The notes under the pieces: generated by a model
What the model saw: only the letters and a program-made list of their open reading frames with translations
Databases searched by the model: none
Told to the model about the DNA's origin: nothing
Program-made: the position numbers and the translations under genes
Shown here: one piece after another, positions 28,884 through 37,357 of the stretch
Numbering within the stretch: position 1 is the first letter of the stretch
Layout of the letters: every line of letters begins with the position of its first letter
DNA from: Planctomycetota bacterium
GTDB taxonomy: Bacteria; Planctomycetota; UBA1135; GCA-002686595
Reading direction: 5' to 3'
Length of the DNA stretch: 64,000 bases
Assembly (NCBI GenBank): GCA_016795325.1
Contig: JAEUHY010000015.1
Span: forward strand, 985,438-1,049,437

Positions 28884-29390
28884 GTGTCCGCACGCTCATT
28901 CCGCATCAACCGCCAGATCCGCGTCCCTGAAGTCCGCCTGATCGACGACAAGGGCGAACAGGTCGGGGTCGTCTCGATTGAAGACGCCCGCCGCCGCGCG
29001 GACTCCGTGGGCCTCGACTTGGTCGAGGTCTCGCCGACGGCCGTGCCGCCGGTGTGCCGCATCCTCGACTTCGGCAAGTTCAAGTACGAGCAGCGGAAGA
29101 AGGAGAAGGGCGGCCAGAAGGGCCACGCATCGGGTCTCAAGGAACTGCGCGTGCGCCCGATGATCGACAAGCACGACCTCGAGTACCGCATCAAGCAGGG
29201 CCGTGAGTTCCTCGTCGAGGGGCACAAGGTGCAGGTGGTGTGTGTGTTCCGCGGGCGTCAGATGGACCACCCCGAACACGGCCACCGCGTGATGGCGACC
29301 GTGGCTGACACGCTGGGCGACATCAGCAAGATCGAGGCGCCGCCGAAGTTGCTCGGCCGGCGCATGACGATGTTGCTGGCGCACAAGTAG
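28884..29390 (+). CDS. infC: Translation initiation factor IF-3
   Basis: IF-3 binds the 30S subunit and proofreads start-codon pairing. With the GTG at 28884 the protein has 168 residues: N-terminal domain (INRQIRVPEVRLIDDKGEQ, then DLVEVSPTAVPPVCRILDFGKF), lysine-rich linker (KYEQRKKEK) and C-terminal domain (KELRVRPMIDKHDL, RQMDHPEHG). A ribosome site AGGAG lies 6 nt upstream of this GTG. It uses GTG rather than the AUU/AUC codon known in enterobacteria. First gene of infC-rpmI-rplT-pheS-pheT. Confidence 0.95.
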   Translation: MSARSFRINRQIRVPEVRLIDDKGEQVGVVSIEDARRRADSVGLDLVEVSPTAVPPVCRILDFGKFKYEQRKKEKGGQKGHASGLKELRVRPMIDKHDLEYRIKQGREFLVEGHKVQVVCVFRGRQMDHPEHGHRVMATVADTLGDISKIEAPPKLLGRRMTMLLAHK

Positions 29391-29698
29391 CCCGCTCGTC
29401 CCGGGCGGGGCTGCGTTCCAGCCCGAACTCGTCGGCGTCCCCGGGTGGCCTGCCCGGTTGGCCGGGGGCGGCCTGACGGCGCGTGCCTCACCGTCGCCTG
29501 CCTCAACATCGACCAGGGACCGCCGCGGCGCTTCCTCCCGGCGCTTCCCTTCAACCGGGTGCGCCGGCGGGCGCAGTTCTGCAGGTCAATTCCGCCGAGA
29601 GCTTGCCGCCGCAGATCTGTTCGCTAACCTACTCGGCCCCAAAAAGTCCTCCCAAGGCCGTCGCCACTCCGCGGGCGGCCCCTTCGAGTGTTGTCCCC
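29391..29698. other. 308-bp gap between infC and rpmI
   Basis: No credible gene: overlapping frames here lack ribosomal or other family motifs. The region is rich in G/C inverted repeats, for example CCCGG-TTGG-CCGGG near 29453-29466. In other bacteria the rpmI-rplT transcript begins with an RNA leader bound by L20; this gap is long enough for such a leader or for a promoter, but I see no diagnostic consensus. Confidence 0.45.
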
Positions 29699-29893
29699 AT
29701 GCCCAAGCAGAAGTCCAAAGGCGCCGTCAAGAAGCGCTTCCGCATCTCCAAGAACGGCAAGGCCGTTTGCAGCCACCCCGACCGCGGACACGGACACGCT
29801 CCGTTCAACGGCAAGACCGGCCGCCGCCTGCGCCGCCGCATGGTGCTGAACGACACTTGGTCCGAGCTCATCCGCAACATGGTCGGCAAGTAG
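29699..29893 (+). CDS. rpmI: Large-subunit ribosomal protein bL35
   Basis: A 64-residue basic protein starting MPKQKSKGAVKKRFRISKNG and ending in the conserved LNDTWSELIRNMV segment, with many Lys/Arg for 23S rRNA binding. Length and position before rplT match bL35. It carries a Cys and several His in the middle (CSHPDRGHGH), a difference from the E. coli protein where the segment is less histidine-rich. Confidence 0.94.
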   Translation: MPKQKSKGAVKKRFRISKNGKAVCSHPDRGHGHAPFNGKTGRRLRRRMVLNDTWSELIRNMVGK

Positions 29894-30034
29894 CCGACAC
29901 GCACGCGCTCGGCTGGTCGCCGAGACGACGGAGTGCGCGCGGCGCCTGTGCCGCGGCTCTCGGCCGGCGACCGCCAACACGTGCCTCTCCCTCCCGCACA
30001 CGCCTCAGCCCAGCCAATCACGAAGGATTGATCG

Positions 30035-30409
30035 ATGGTCCGTTCAACGTACGGCGCACCTAGCCGCCAAAAGAAAAATCGCCGCATCAAGCTTGCCAAG
30101 GGCTACTGGGGCGGACGTGGTCGCCTGTGGCGCACGGTCAGCGAATCGCTGGTGCGCGCGTGGGCCTACTCGACCGCTCACCGTCGCCTCAAGAAGCGCG
30201 AGTACCGCGGCCTGTGGATCACGCGCATCGGCGCCGCGTGCGAGATGCGCGACTACAGCTACTCGCGGTTCATCGACGGCCTGCTCAAGGCCGGCATCCT
30301 GCTCAACCGCAAGCAGCTCTCCGAGATCGCGATCCACGATCCGCTGGCCTTCGACAAGCTCGTCGAGCAGGCCAAGGGCGCGCGCGCCAAGGCCGCCGCG
30401 AGCGCCTGA
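30035..30409 (+). CDS. rplT: Large-subunit ribosomal protein bL20
   Basis: bL20 is needed for early 50S assembly. 124 residues. The basic N-terminal tail contains KKNRRIKLAKGYWGGRGRLW and the globular part has RRLKKREYRGLWITRI, RFIDGLLKAGILLNRKQLSE and the final IHDPLAFDKLV helix. In several bacteria it also binds its own leader RNA. The first ATG at 30035 is used. Downstream lies a strong hairpin and the pheS repeat array. Confidence 0.96.
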   Translation: MVRSTYGAPSRQKKNRRIKLAKGYWGGRGRLWRTVSESLVRAWAYSTAHRRLKKREYRGLWITRIGAACEMRDYSYSRFIDGLLKAGILLNRKQLSEIAIHDPLAFDKLVEQAKGARAKAAASA

Positions 30410-30453
30410 GCGTTCCGTACTTGCCTGCTGCACTTCGTGTGCAGTGCTGCGCG

Positions 30454-30473
30454 CGGCCCGGTTGACCGGGCCG
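30454..30473 (+). other. GC-rich hairpin after rplT
   Basis: A 9-bp perfect stem (CGGCCCGGT with ACCGGGCCG) with a very short TG loop, 44 bp after the rplT stop. It is not followed by a T run, so it may be an RNA-stability or pausing element rather than an intrinsic terminator. Its 3' arm overlaps the first unit of the 16-bp repeat array. Confidence 0.4.
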
Positions 30474-30547
30474 TTCGCATTTGGGGCCGTTTGCATTTCG
30501 GGCCGTTCGCACCCTGCGCCGTTCGCACTTCGGGACGTTCGAAGTTT
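30468..30547 (+). repeat. Five tandem 16-bp repeats upstream of pheS
   Basis: Five consecutive units begin at 30468, 30484, 30500, 30516 and 30532, with an exact 16-bp period and the core GGGCCGTTCGCAxTTC. The first two units differ at two positions; the last is the most diverged (GGGACGTTCGAAGTTT). The array ends 19 bp before the pheS ATG. The period is not a multiple of three, so it does not encode a repeated peptide. Confidence 0.85.
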
Positions 30548-30566
30548 TTCGCCAGCCTGCCCAGCC

Positions 30567-31646
30567 ATGACCTACTCACCTGCCCGCGTGCGAGAGTTGC
30601 TGACGCGCATCGCCGAGCCTCTGCGTGCTGCGCCCGCGTCGACGGAGTTGAGCGCGTTGCTCGCGCGTCTCGACGCGTTCCAACAGCTTCCGGACGAGCG
30701 CCTGGACGCGACGACGGCGCTCGAAGCGAGCGGTGCGCCGCTCGGTGCGATGCGCGTGATTCCCGGCCCAAGCCGCGGCCTGGTCGGCGCCACCGCCAAC
30801 GAGCTCAAGAAGCTCGCCGAGGCCGAACTCGCAGCGCACGCCGAACGCGCGGCGCAGGCTGCGCTCGAGGCCGAGCGCAAGGCCTCGGACTTCGACGCCA
30901 CGCTCCCTGCTGCGCGCGTCGAGCGTGGCGCGCTCCACCCGATCGTCGCCGTCACGCGCGAACTCGAGGACCTGTTCACGTCGATGGGCTGGACCGTGCT
31001 CGACGGCCCCGAGGTCGAGACCGAACACTTCAACTTCGACGCGCTCAACATCCAGCCCGACCACCCGGCGCGCGAGACGATGGACACCTTCTGGGTCGCG
31101 ACGCCTCCGGGCGCGCCGCGACTGGTGATGCGCACGCACACCTCACCGGTGCAGGTGCGCGCGATGAAGCGCTTGAAGCCGCCCTTCCGCGCGATCGTGC
31201 CGGGCAAGGTGTTCCGCAACGAGTCCGTCGACGCGAGCCACGAGCACACCTTCCACCAGATGGAAGGCCTGGTCGTCGGCAAGAACATCAGCGTCGGACA
31301 TCTCATCGGCGCGATGAAGACGCTGCTGCGCGGCATCTTCGGGCGCGAGATCGAGATCCGTCTGCGGCCGGGCTACTTCCCGTTCGTCGAGCCGGGCTTC
31401 GAGCTCGACGCGCGCTGCCCGTTCTGCAAGGACGGCTGCTCGGTCTGCAAACGCTCGACCTGGATCGAGCTGCTGCCGTGCGGAATGGTGCACCCCAACG
31501 TCCTGCGCGCCGGCGGCATCGACCCCGAACAGTGGACCGGCTTCGCCTTCGGGCTGGGCCTCTCGCGCCTGGTGATGTTGCGCTACTCGATCGACGACAT
31601 TCGCCACCTGCTCGGCGGCGACGTGCGCTTCGTGTCGCAGTTCTAG
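30567..31646 (+). CDS. pheS: Phenylalanine-tRNA ligase alpha subunit
   Basis: Alpha chain of the alpha2-beta2 PheRS, carrying the catalytic class II site. 359 residues. An N-terminal coiled-coil for tRNA contact covers about residues 1-100. Motif 2 includes FRNESVDASHEHTFHQMEG and motif 3 GFAFGLGLSRLVMLRY, with the phenylalanine site around MRTHTSPVQ. Four cysteines C284, C287, C291 and C294 form a zinc-knuckle-like insertion also known in other bacterial PheS. The ATG at 30567 follows the repeat array; a GTG-led upstream extension would read through the repeats and is not used. Confidence 0.97.
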   Translation: MTYSPARVRELLTRIAEPLRAAPASTELSALLARLDAFQQLPDERLDATTALEASGAPLGAMRVIPGPSRGLVGATANELKKLAEAELAAHAERAAQAALEAERKASDFDATLPAARVERGALHPIVAVTRELEDLFTSMGWTVLDGPEVETEHFNFDALNIQPDHPARETMDTFWVATPPGAPRLVMRTHTSPVQVRAMKRLKPPFRAIVPGKVFRNESVDASHEHTFHQMEGLVVGKNISVGHLIGAMKTLLRGIFGREIEIRLRPGYFPFVEPGFELDARCPFCKDGCSVCKRSTWIELLPCGMVHPNVLRAGGIDPEQWTGFAFGLGLSRLVMLRYSIDDIRHLLGGDVRFVSQF

Positions 31647-31662
31647 AGGAGCCATACCCGAC

Positions 31663-34092
31663 ATGAAGATCAGCTACTCCTGGCTCACTCGCCACGTTGA
31701 CCTCGCGGGCGTCAGCGCGCACGACGTCGCGCGCGAACTCACGCTCTCGACCGCCGAAGTCGAAGGCGTGCACGCCTTCTTGCCGCACCTGGGCGACGTC
31801 ACGGTCGGCCACGTCGTCGAGCGCGACAAACACCCCGACGCGGACAAGCTCTCGGTGTGCAAGGTCGACGTCGGCCAAGGCGAGCTGCTGCAGATCGTGT
31901 GCGGCGCGCCCAACGTTCGCGCCGGGCTCAAGGTCGCCGTCGCGACGAGCGGCGTGACGCTGCCGGGCGACTTCAAGATCAAGAAGAGCAAGATCCGCGG
32001 CGTCGAGTCGAACGGGATGATCTGCTCCGAGCGCGAGCTGGGCCTGGGCGACGAGCACAACGGCATCTGGGAATTGCCGCTCGAACTGCGCGTGGGGGAC
32101 AAGGTCGCCTCCGCGCTCGGCGCACAGGACTGGGTGATCGAGATCGACAACAAGTCGCTCACGCACCGTCCCGACCTGTGGGGCCACCGCGGCATCGCGC
32201 GCGAGCTCGCCGCGATCCTGCGCCGGCCGCTCAAGCCGCTCGACGCTGCGGCGCAACCTTGGAGCGCGAGCAAGGCCGGCGAGGTTGCTGTGCGCATCGA
32301 AACGCCGAACTGCTCGCGCTACATCGCCTTGGCAGTTCAAGGCGCGCGCGCTGACAAGAGCCCGCTGTGGCTCAAGCGCCTGCTGCTCGCGGTCGGCCAG
32401 CGACCGATCGACCTGCTCGTCGACTTGTCGAACTTCGTGATGCTCGACCTCGGCCAGCCCAACCACCTGTTCGATCGCCGGCGCCTGAGCGCGGACGGCA
32501 TCGCGGTGCGCATGGCGCGCGCGGGCGAGTCGATGAAGACGCTGGATGGCGTCGAGCGCAAGCTCGAGCCCAGTGACATGCTGATTTGCTCGGGTGATGC
32601 GCCGGTGGCGCTCGCGGGCGTGATGGGTGGCGAGTCCAGCAAGGTCGAAGGCGACACATCCCAGCTCGTGCTCGAAGTCGCGACGTTCCATCCGACCGTC
32701 GTGCGCCGCACCTCGACGCGCCTGGGCCTGCGCACCGACTCTTCGGCGCGTTTCGAGAAGAACCTCGACCCCGAGCTGGCGCCGCTCGCGGCACGTCATC
32801 TCGTTCACTTGCTGCGCGCGGAACAACCCGACGTGCGCGTGGTGGGCGCGCCCACGGATGTCGGAGACTGGAAGAGCACCGCGCGCCGCGTCCCGATGCG
32901 CTTCGAGCGAGTTCGCGCGATGCTCGGCGCGGACATCAGCGACGATGGCATCCTCGACATTCTCAAGCGTCTCGAATTCGGCATCGAAGCCAACTCGAAC
33001 GGCGCGTGCGTGGTGCTCGTGCCCTCGTTCCGCGGCACGAAGGACGTCACGCTCGAGCAGGACCTCGTCGAAGAGGTCGGTCGCATCCACCGTTACGGCA
33101 ACATCCCCGAGCGCGAGCTCGAGGGCGCGCTCACGCCGCCGCCGCGCGACGAAGGCTGGAAGCGTCGAATGCTCGTGCGCCGTGTCGAGGACCGCCTCGC
33201 GCTCGCCGCGCACTTTCACCAGCTCGTGAGCTACTCGTTTGTGCACGACGGACTGCTCGAGAAGCTCGGGCTCGCAGCCACGCCGCACGTCACGGTCCAG
33301 AACTCGATCGCCGAAGGTTTTTCGCGCGTGCGCCGCAGCGTGATGCCGAGCGTGCTCGCCGTGCTCGAAGCCAACCGGCGCCGCAGCGCGAGCGTTGCGC
33401 TCTTCGAAGTCGGCAAGGGCTACGTCCCCAGCGAAGGCCACGAGCCGCTCGAAGTGCACGAAGTCGCGCTCGCGCTGTGCGCCGCGCCGGCGAAGAAGGA
33501 CGCGCGCTTCGACCACAACTCGCTCGCGCGCCTCAAGGGCGTGGTCGAGGACGTCGTGCGTTCGCTCGGCCTCGAAGCCGGTGCGTGGCGCAAGTGCGAA
33601 TCCGCGCCGAGCTGGGCCAACCCCGGCCGCTGCGCCGAGCTGCGCATCGGCGACGTGCTCGTGGGCGAGCTCGCGCCCCTCGAACCGGGTCTGGCGCGCG
33701 CGCTGGGCCTCTCCGGCGAACTCGAGAGCGACACCGCGCTCGCGCGCCTGTCGATCGACGCGCTGCTCGGCGCGGCGCAACGCTCCAAGCTCTACCAGCC
33801 TCTGCCGCAGTTCCCCGACACGCTCGTTGACGTCGCGCTGGCGCTGCCCGAGGAGCGCGCCGCGGCCGACGCGACCGCGGCGATCGAGCGCTGCGGCAAG
33901 GGCGTGGTCGCAGGACTCGAGCTGTTCGACCTCTACCGCGGCCCGAACGTCGGCGAGGGCCGCAAGTCGCTCGCCTGGCACGTGGTCCTGCGCGCGAGCG
34001 ATCGCACACTGACCGATCAGGACGTGAAGAAGTTCCTCGAGCGCGTCGAGCGCGAAGCCGCGAACCTGGGCGGCGTGCTGCGGCGCGAGTAG
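31663..34092 (+). CDS. pheT: Phenylalanine-tRNA ligase beta subunit
   Basis: Beta chain of PheRS: tRNA recognition and editing of mischarged Tyr. 809 residues, full length. Order seen: N-terminal segment ISYSWLTRHVDL, OB-fold tRNA-binding domain (about 40-150), B3/B4 editing module (HRPDLWGHRGIARELAAI and FVMLDLGQPNHLFD), B5 domain, the degenerate class II core, and the C-terminal ferredoxin-fold anticodon-binding domain (about 715-809, LYQPLPQFPDTLVDVAL). The ATG at 31663 is 17 bp after pheS, preceded by AGAGGAG, a strong ribosome site. Confidence 0.97.
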   Translation: MKISYSWLTRHVDLAGVSAHDVARELTLSTAEVEGVHAFLPHLGDVTVGHVVERDKHPDADKLSVCKVDVGQGELLQIVCGAPNVRAGLKVAVATSGVTLPGDFKIKKSKIRGVESNGMICSERELGLGDEHNGIWELPLELRVGDKVASALGAQDWVIEIDNKSLTHRPDLWGHRGIARELAAILRRPLKPLDAAAQPWSASKAGEVAVRIETPNCSRYIALAVQGARADKSPLWLKRLLLAVGQRPIDLLVDLSNFVMLDLGQPNHLFDRRRLSADGIAVRMARAGESMKTLDGVERKLEPSDMLICSGDAPVALAGVMGGESSKVEGDTSQLVLEVATFHPTVVRRTSTRLGLRTDSSARFEKNLDPELAPLAARHLVHLLRAEQPDVRVVGAPTDVGDWKSTARRVPMRFERVRAMLGADISDDGILDILKRLEFGIEANSNGACVVLVPSFRGTKDVTLEQDLVEEVGRIHRYGNIPERELEGALTPPPRDEGWKRRMLVRRVEDRLALAAHFHQLVSYSFVHDGLLEKLGLAATPHVTVQNSIAEGFSRVRRSVMPSVLAVLEANRRRSASVALFEVGKGYVPSEGHEPLEVHEVALALCAAPAKKDARFDHNSLARLKGVVEDVVRSLGLEAGAWRKCESAPSWANPGRCAELRIGDVLVGELAPLEPGLARALGLSGELESDTALARLSIDALLGAAQRSKLYQPLPQFPDTLVDVALALPEERAAADATAAIERCGKGVVAGLELFDLYRGPNVGEGRKSLAWHVVLRASDRTLTDQDVKKFLERVEREAANLGGVLRRE

Positions 34093-34153
34093 AGTTGATT
34101 CGGACCGACGCCGCGCGGCGGTCGAAAAGACCCCGCGCCGCCCGCATCCGCCC

Positions 34154-35560
34154 GTGAAGATCGTCCTCATCTCGCCGCCCAGCCCGCCGGAGTTCCGCGT
34201 CAGCCGCGGGCTGATGGGGGGCTTTGGCATGGCGGTCAACCCCGGGCTGCTCTACCCGCCGATCGAGCTGGCGCACGTGGCCAGCGTGCTCGAGGCCGAG
34301 GGTCACGAGGTCGCGCTCCACGACAGCGACGCGGCGGGCCACGGCCACGAGCAGACGGTGGCGGCCGTCGTGGCGCGCGCGCCGCAGTTCATCGCGCTCG
34401 ACAGCTCGAGCACTTCGCTCGACCGCGATCTGGCGCTGGCGCGCGAGCTGCGCGCGAAGCTGAAGATCCCCGTCGCGATCCTCGGCAGCCAAGTGACGTT
34501 CACGCCCGGCGAGATCTTCACGCAGGAGAACGTCGACTGCGTCGTGCGCGGCGAGCCCGAGTACACGGTGCGCGATCTGGCGCGGCGCGTGGCGGCGGGG
34601 GAGAGCTTCGCGGGCGTCGAAGGCATCTCCTGGAAGCGCGCGGACGGCGAGATCGTCCACGAGCCCGAGCGCGAAAAGATCAAGAACCTCGACGAGTTGC
34701 CGCTGCCCGCGCGCCATCTGCTCGACAACGCCGCGTACCGCTTCCCCGGCGTCGACGGCGCGATCACGACGCTCAAGAGTTCGCGCGGCTGCCCGCTCGA
34801 CTGCTCGTTCTGCGGCTACACGCTCGCGCAGGGCCTGCGTTTCCGCTTCCGCTCGCCCGAGAACGTGCTCGCCGAGCTGATCGAGATCCGGCGCAAGTTC
34901 GGCATCGGCCACGTCGTGTTCCGCGACCCGATCTTCACCACGCGCAAGGACCGCATCCACGCGATCTGCGACGGGATGATCGCCGAGAAACTCGCGCTCG
35001 AGTGGCAGTGCGAGACCGCCGTGAAGGTGCTCGACCGCCCGCTGCTCGAAAAGATGGCCAAGGCGGGCTGCGTGCACATCTCGCTCGGCGTCGAGTCGGG
35101 CAACGCCGAGATCCAAAAGAAGCACTGCGGCTCGAAGCTGCTCGACAAGGCGCAGGCCGTGCAGGTCTTCAAGGACGCGCGCGAGGTCGGCATCGAGACG
35201 CGCGCCTTCTGCATGATCGGATTTCCCGAGGAAACCGAGGCGATGGCGGACGAGACGCTCGAACTCGTCGAGCGCTGCGATCCCGACCAGGTGCAGTTCT
35301 GCGCGGTGACCGCGTACCCCGGAACGCCGCTGTACAAGATGCTCAAGGGTGAGCGCGACTTCGACTACGCGACCATGACCGGCTTCCAGGCGCTGGAAGG
35401 CAACGAGCACATGAGCGCGGCGCAGATCGAAGCGAAGATCCGCGAGGCCTACCGGCGCTTCTACCGCCGCCCGCACCGCCTCGCGCGCGAGCTCAAGAGC
35501 CCGCTGCGCCTGGCGGGCAAGGTCGCGCGCTACTTCACGCTGTTCCGCAAGCGGGCGTAA
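34154..35560 (+). CDS. B12-binding radical SAM protein
   Basis: A 468-residue protein. The N-terminal cobalamin-binding domain (about 1-150) has VLISPPSPPEFRVSRG and the linker DELPLPARHLL seen in this class. The radical SAM core starts with C213-x3-C217-x2-C220 (GCPLDCSFCG) for the 4Fe-4S cluster, followed by SLGVESGNAEI. Family members use SAM plus cobalamin for methylation or other C-C chemistry on lipids, sugars or natural products; substrate unknown here. The GTG at 34154 starts MKIVLISPP. Paralogous to the gene at 62582. A methyltransferase gene lies 0.7 kb downstream. Confidence 0.88.
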   Translation: MKIVLISPPSPPEFRVSRGLMGGFGMAVNPGLLYPPIELAHVASVLEAEGHEVALHDSDAAGHGHEQTVAAVVARAPQFIALDSSSTSLDRDLALARELRAKLKIPVAILGSQVTFTPGEIFTQENVDCVVRGEPEYTVRDLARRVAAGESFAGVEGISWKRADGEIVHEPEREKIKNLDELPLPARHLLDNAAYRFPGVDGAITTLKSSRGCPLDCSFCGYTLAQGLRFRFRSPENVLAELIEIRRKFGIGHVVFRDPIFTTRKDRIHAICDGMIAEKLALEWQCETAVKVLDRPLLEKMAKAGCVHISLGVESGNAEIQKKHCGSKLLDKAQAVQVFKDAREVGIETRAFCMIGFPEETEAMADETLELVERCDPDQVQFCAVTAYPGTPLYKMLKGERDFDYATMTGFQALEGNEHMSAAQIEAKIREAYRRFYRRPHRLARELKSPLRLAGKVARYFTLFRKRA

Positions 35561-35729
35561 GCGAATGGCTGTCGCGTTGCTCTTCTCGGCCGAACCTGCG
35601 CGCGATGCCCGAGACGACGCCCGCGCGTGCGCGATCCTGGCGCGTGCTCGCCGTCTTCGCTCGGTGCGTGGGTCGCGCCTCGCGCTGGCCTGGTGGGACC
35701 AGAAGGCGAGCTGGGTGCTGTTCCTTCGC

Positions 35730-36188
35730 ATGGAGCGGCGACGCCTAGCGCGACTCCGTGGGGCACGAAGGCTGCATGCGTTGCACGGTACGTGGGGCGT
35801 CGTCGCGTGTGTCGTTGCACTCATCGCTGTGGCGAGCGCCTGCGGCTCGGCGGAGGCGAGCTGCGTCGAGGTTGTGGCCGGCGGCGCACGCGCAACCGCC
35901 GATCCTCATCCGCCGCGTGTTGGGCGCATCGACGTCGAGCTCGACCTGCCGCCGGAGTTCCTGCCGGATCCGCACTTTGGCAAGGGCGTCCGAGTCCAGG
36001 TCCTTCGGCCGGGGGCGGATGCGGCGCACGCGCAGCTGGAAGCGCTCGAGTCGCAGGCGCGAGCGCACCAGTTCACGTTCGCGTTCGACGCGGACAGGCC
36101 AGGCACGTGGCGCGTTTTGTACTCCGCACGCTGGCCCGACGGGCGGCTGTTCGACGACGGTCAGATCCTGGTGCGCGTGGCGCCCTGA
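35730..36188 (+). CDS. Putative small lipoprotein, function unknown
   Basis: A 152-residue protein from the ATG at 35730. The basic N-terminus (MERRRLARLRGARR) is followed by a hydrophobic helix (VVACVVALIAVASAC) with a possible lipobox at Cys38. The rest is a beta-rich domain with VELDLPPEFLPDPHFG and FDADRPGTWRVLYSARWPDG, suggestive of an Ig- or beta-sandwich fold, but no family is recognised. An in-frame GTG/ATG further upstream at 35565 is possible and would bury the hydrophobic segment internally, which makes it less likely. Placed between the radical SAM and methyltransferase genes. Confidence 0.5.
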   Translation: MERRRLARLRGARRLHALHGTWGVVACVVALIAVASACGSAEASCVEVVAGGARATADPHPPRVGRIDVELDLPPEFLPDPHFGKGVRVQVLRPGADAAHAQLEALESQARAHQFTFAFDADRPGTWRVLYSARWPDGRLFDDGQILVRVAP

Positions 36189-36294
36189 CAGCGCTGTTGC
36201 AGCGCTCTCTCCACGCTCGCGTCGCGGTGCTGCGAGCGCTCGCTAAGCGCTGGCCCGAGTGAAAAAAGGACTCGCGCACGGTACTTGTGTGTGC

Positions 36295-37143
36295 ATGAGC
36301 ACCAAGTCCGAGAGCAAGGGCACGAAGAAGGCCACGACCGGTTACCTGCACGGCTTCACGCGCGACGAGCAGGATCGGCTGTACCACCAGGCGCGCTTCC
36401 TCGAGCACCGCGTGCACGAGGGGCTGCCGCTGCGGCGCGCGAAGAATCTGATCGAGATCGGCTGCGGCGTCGGCGCGCAGACCGACATCCTGCTGCGCCG
36501 CCATCCCGACCTGCATGTCACCGGCGTCGACGCGTCCGCGGATCAACTCGAGCGCGCGCGCAAGCACTTGCGCAGCTTGCCCTGGGCGAAGGGCCGCGCC
36601 CAGTTCGTGCAGGGCGACGCCGGCCAGCTCAAATTCGCCGCCGACAGCTTCGACTCGGCCTTCCTGTGCTGGATCCTCGAGCACGTGCCCGACCCGTTGC
36701 TGGTGCTCTCCGAAGCGCGCCGCGTGCTGCGCCCCGGCTCGCAGATCGTCGTCACCGAGGTGCTCAACGCGACCTTCTTCCTCGAGCCGTACAGCCCGCA
36801 CACGCTCGCGTACTGGATGGCGTTCAACGACCACCAGCTCGAGCTCGGCGGCGATCCGTTCGTCGGCGCCAAGCTCGGCAATTTGCTGCAGGCGGTCGGC
36901 TACCGCGACATCGAGGTCGAGGTGAAGCCGATCCACCTCGACAACCGTTTCCCCGGCGAACGCGCCGAATTCATCGCGTACTGGAGCGAACTGCTGCTCT
37001 CGGGCGCACCCGGCCTCGCCAAGGCGGGCAAGGTCTCGGCCGCGACCGTTGCGGGCATGAAGCGCGAGCTCGAGGAGGTCGCGCACAACCCCAACGCGGT
37101 GTTCTTCTACTCGTTCGTGCAGGCGCGCGCGCAGGTGCTCTGA
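36295..37143 (+). CDS. Class I SAM-dependent methyltransferase
   Basis: A 282-residue methyltransferase. Motif I is IEIGCGVGAQ at residues 53-62, then an acidic residue in VTGVDASADQLERA after the second strand, FDSAFLCWILEHVPDP as motif II/III and an ARRVLRPGSQIVVTEV segment. The C-terminal third (YSPHTLAYWMAFNDHQLELGGDP) is shared with small-molecule or lipid methyltransferases rather than rRNA enzymes. Substrate unknown. ATG at 36295 preferred; a GTG at 36259 would add 12 residues. It may act with the radical SAM protein encoded 0.7 kb upstream. Confidence 0.8.
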   Translation: MSTKSESKGTKKATTGYLHGFTRDEQDRLYHQARFLEHRVHEGLPLRRAKNLIEIGCGVGAQTDILLRRHPDLHVTGVDASADQLERARKHLRSLPWAKGRAQFVQGDAGQLKFAADSFDSAFLCWILEHVPDPLLVLSEARRVLRPGSQIVVTEVLNATFFLEPYSPHTLAYWMAFNDHQLELGGDPFVGAKLGNLLQAVGYRDIEVEVKPIHLDNRFPGERAEFIAYWSELLLSGAPGLAKAGKVSAATVAGMKRELEEVAHNPNAVFFYSFVQARAQVL

Positions 37144-37156
37144 GCGCGCGCGGAAC

Positions 37157-37357
37157 TCACGGTCGCGCGGTTGGTGTGCGCAGCACGCCGTACAGTGCGA
37201 GCAGCGCTCCGCCGGCCGTGAGCACGCCGCCGCCGAGGATGAACACGACGAAGGGAGTCGGTCCGACGTCGAACTGCGAGGCGAGCGCGATCAACTCGCC
37301 GGCGATCACGCAGAAGGCGCCGATGCGGATCAGGGTTGCGGGGCGTCGGGCGTTCAT
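37157..37357 (-). CDS. Small two-helix membrane protein next to the cytochrome gene
   Basis: A 66-residue protein with two membrane helices (about 8-27 and 33-57) joined by a short loop containing DVGPTPF. Its ATG shares one base with the stop codon of the tetrahaem cytochrome gene (TGATG), so it is cotranslated. It could be a small partner of the cytochrome; no known family is recognised. Confidence 0.6.
   Translation of the reverse strand: MNARRPATLIRIGAFCVIAGELIALASQFDVGPTPFVVFILGGGVLTAGGALLALYGVLRTPTARP

Noticed and set aside
30468..30547. CRISPR array
   Set aside because: Units are only 16 bp, directly adjacent and without spacers, and no cas gene is near.
30437..30566. Possible leader peptide before pheS
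   Set aside because: Frames through the repeats either run on into pheS as long overlapping frames or stop before any Phe run. The 16-bp period shifts frame every unit, so a Phe-rich control peptide is not supported.
31303..34239. Long minus-strand frame opposite pheT
   Set aside because: Shadow of pheT; no ribosome site and no domain-like composition.
36190..36206. Short inverted repeat AGCGCTG-TTG-CAGCGCT after the putative lipoprotein gene
   Set aside because: Stem of 7 bp and no T run; not enough to call a terminator.
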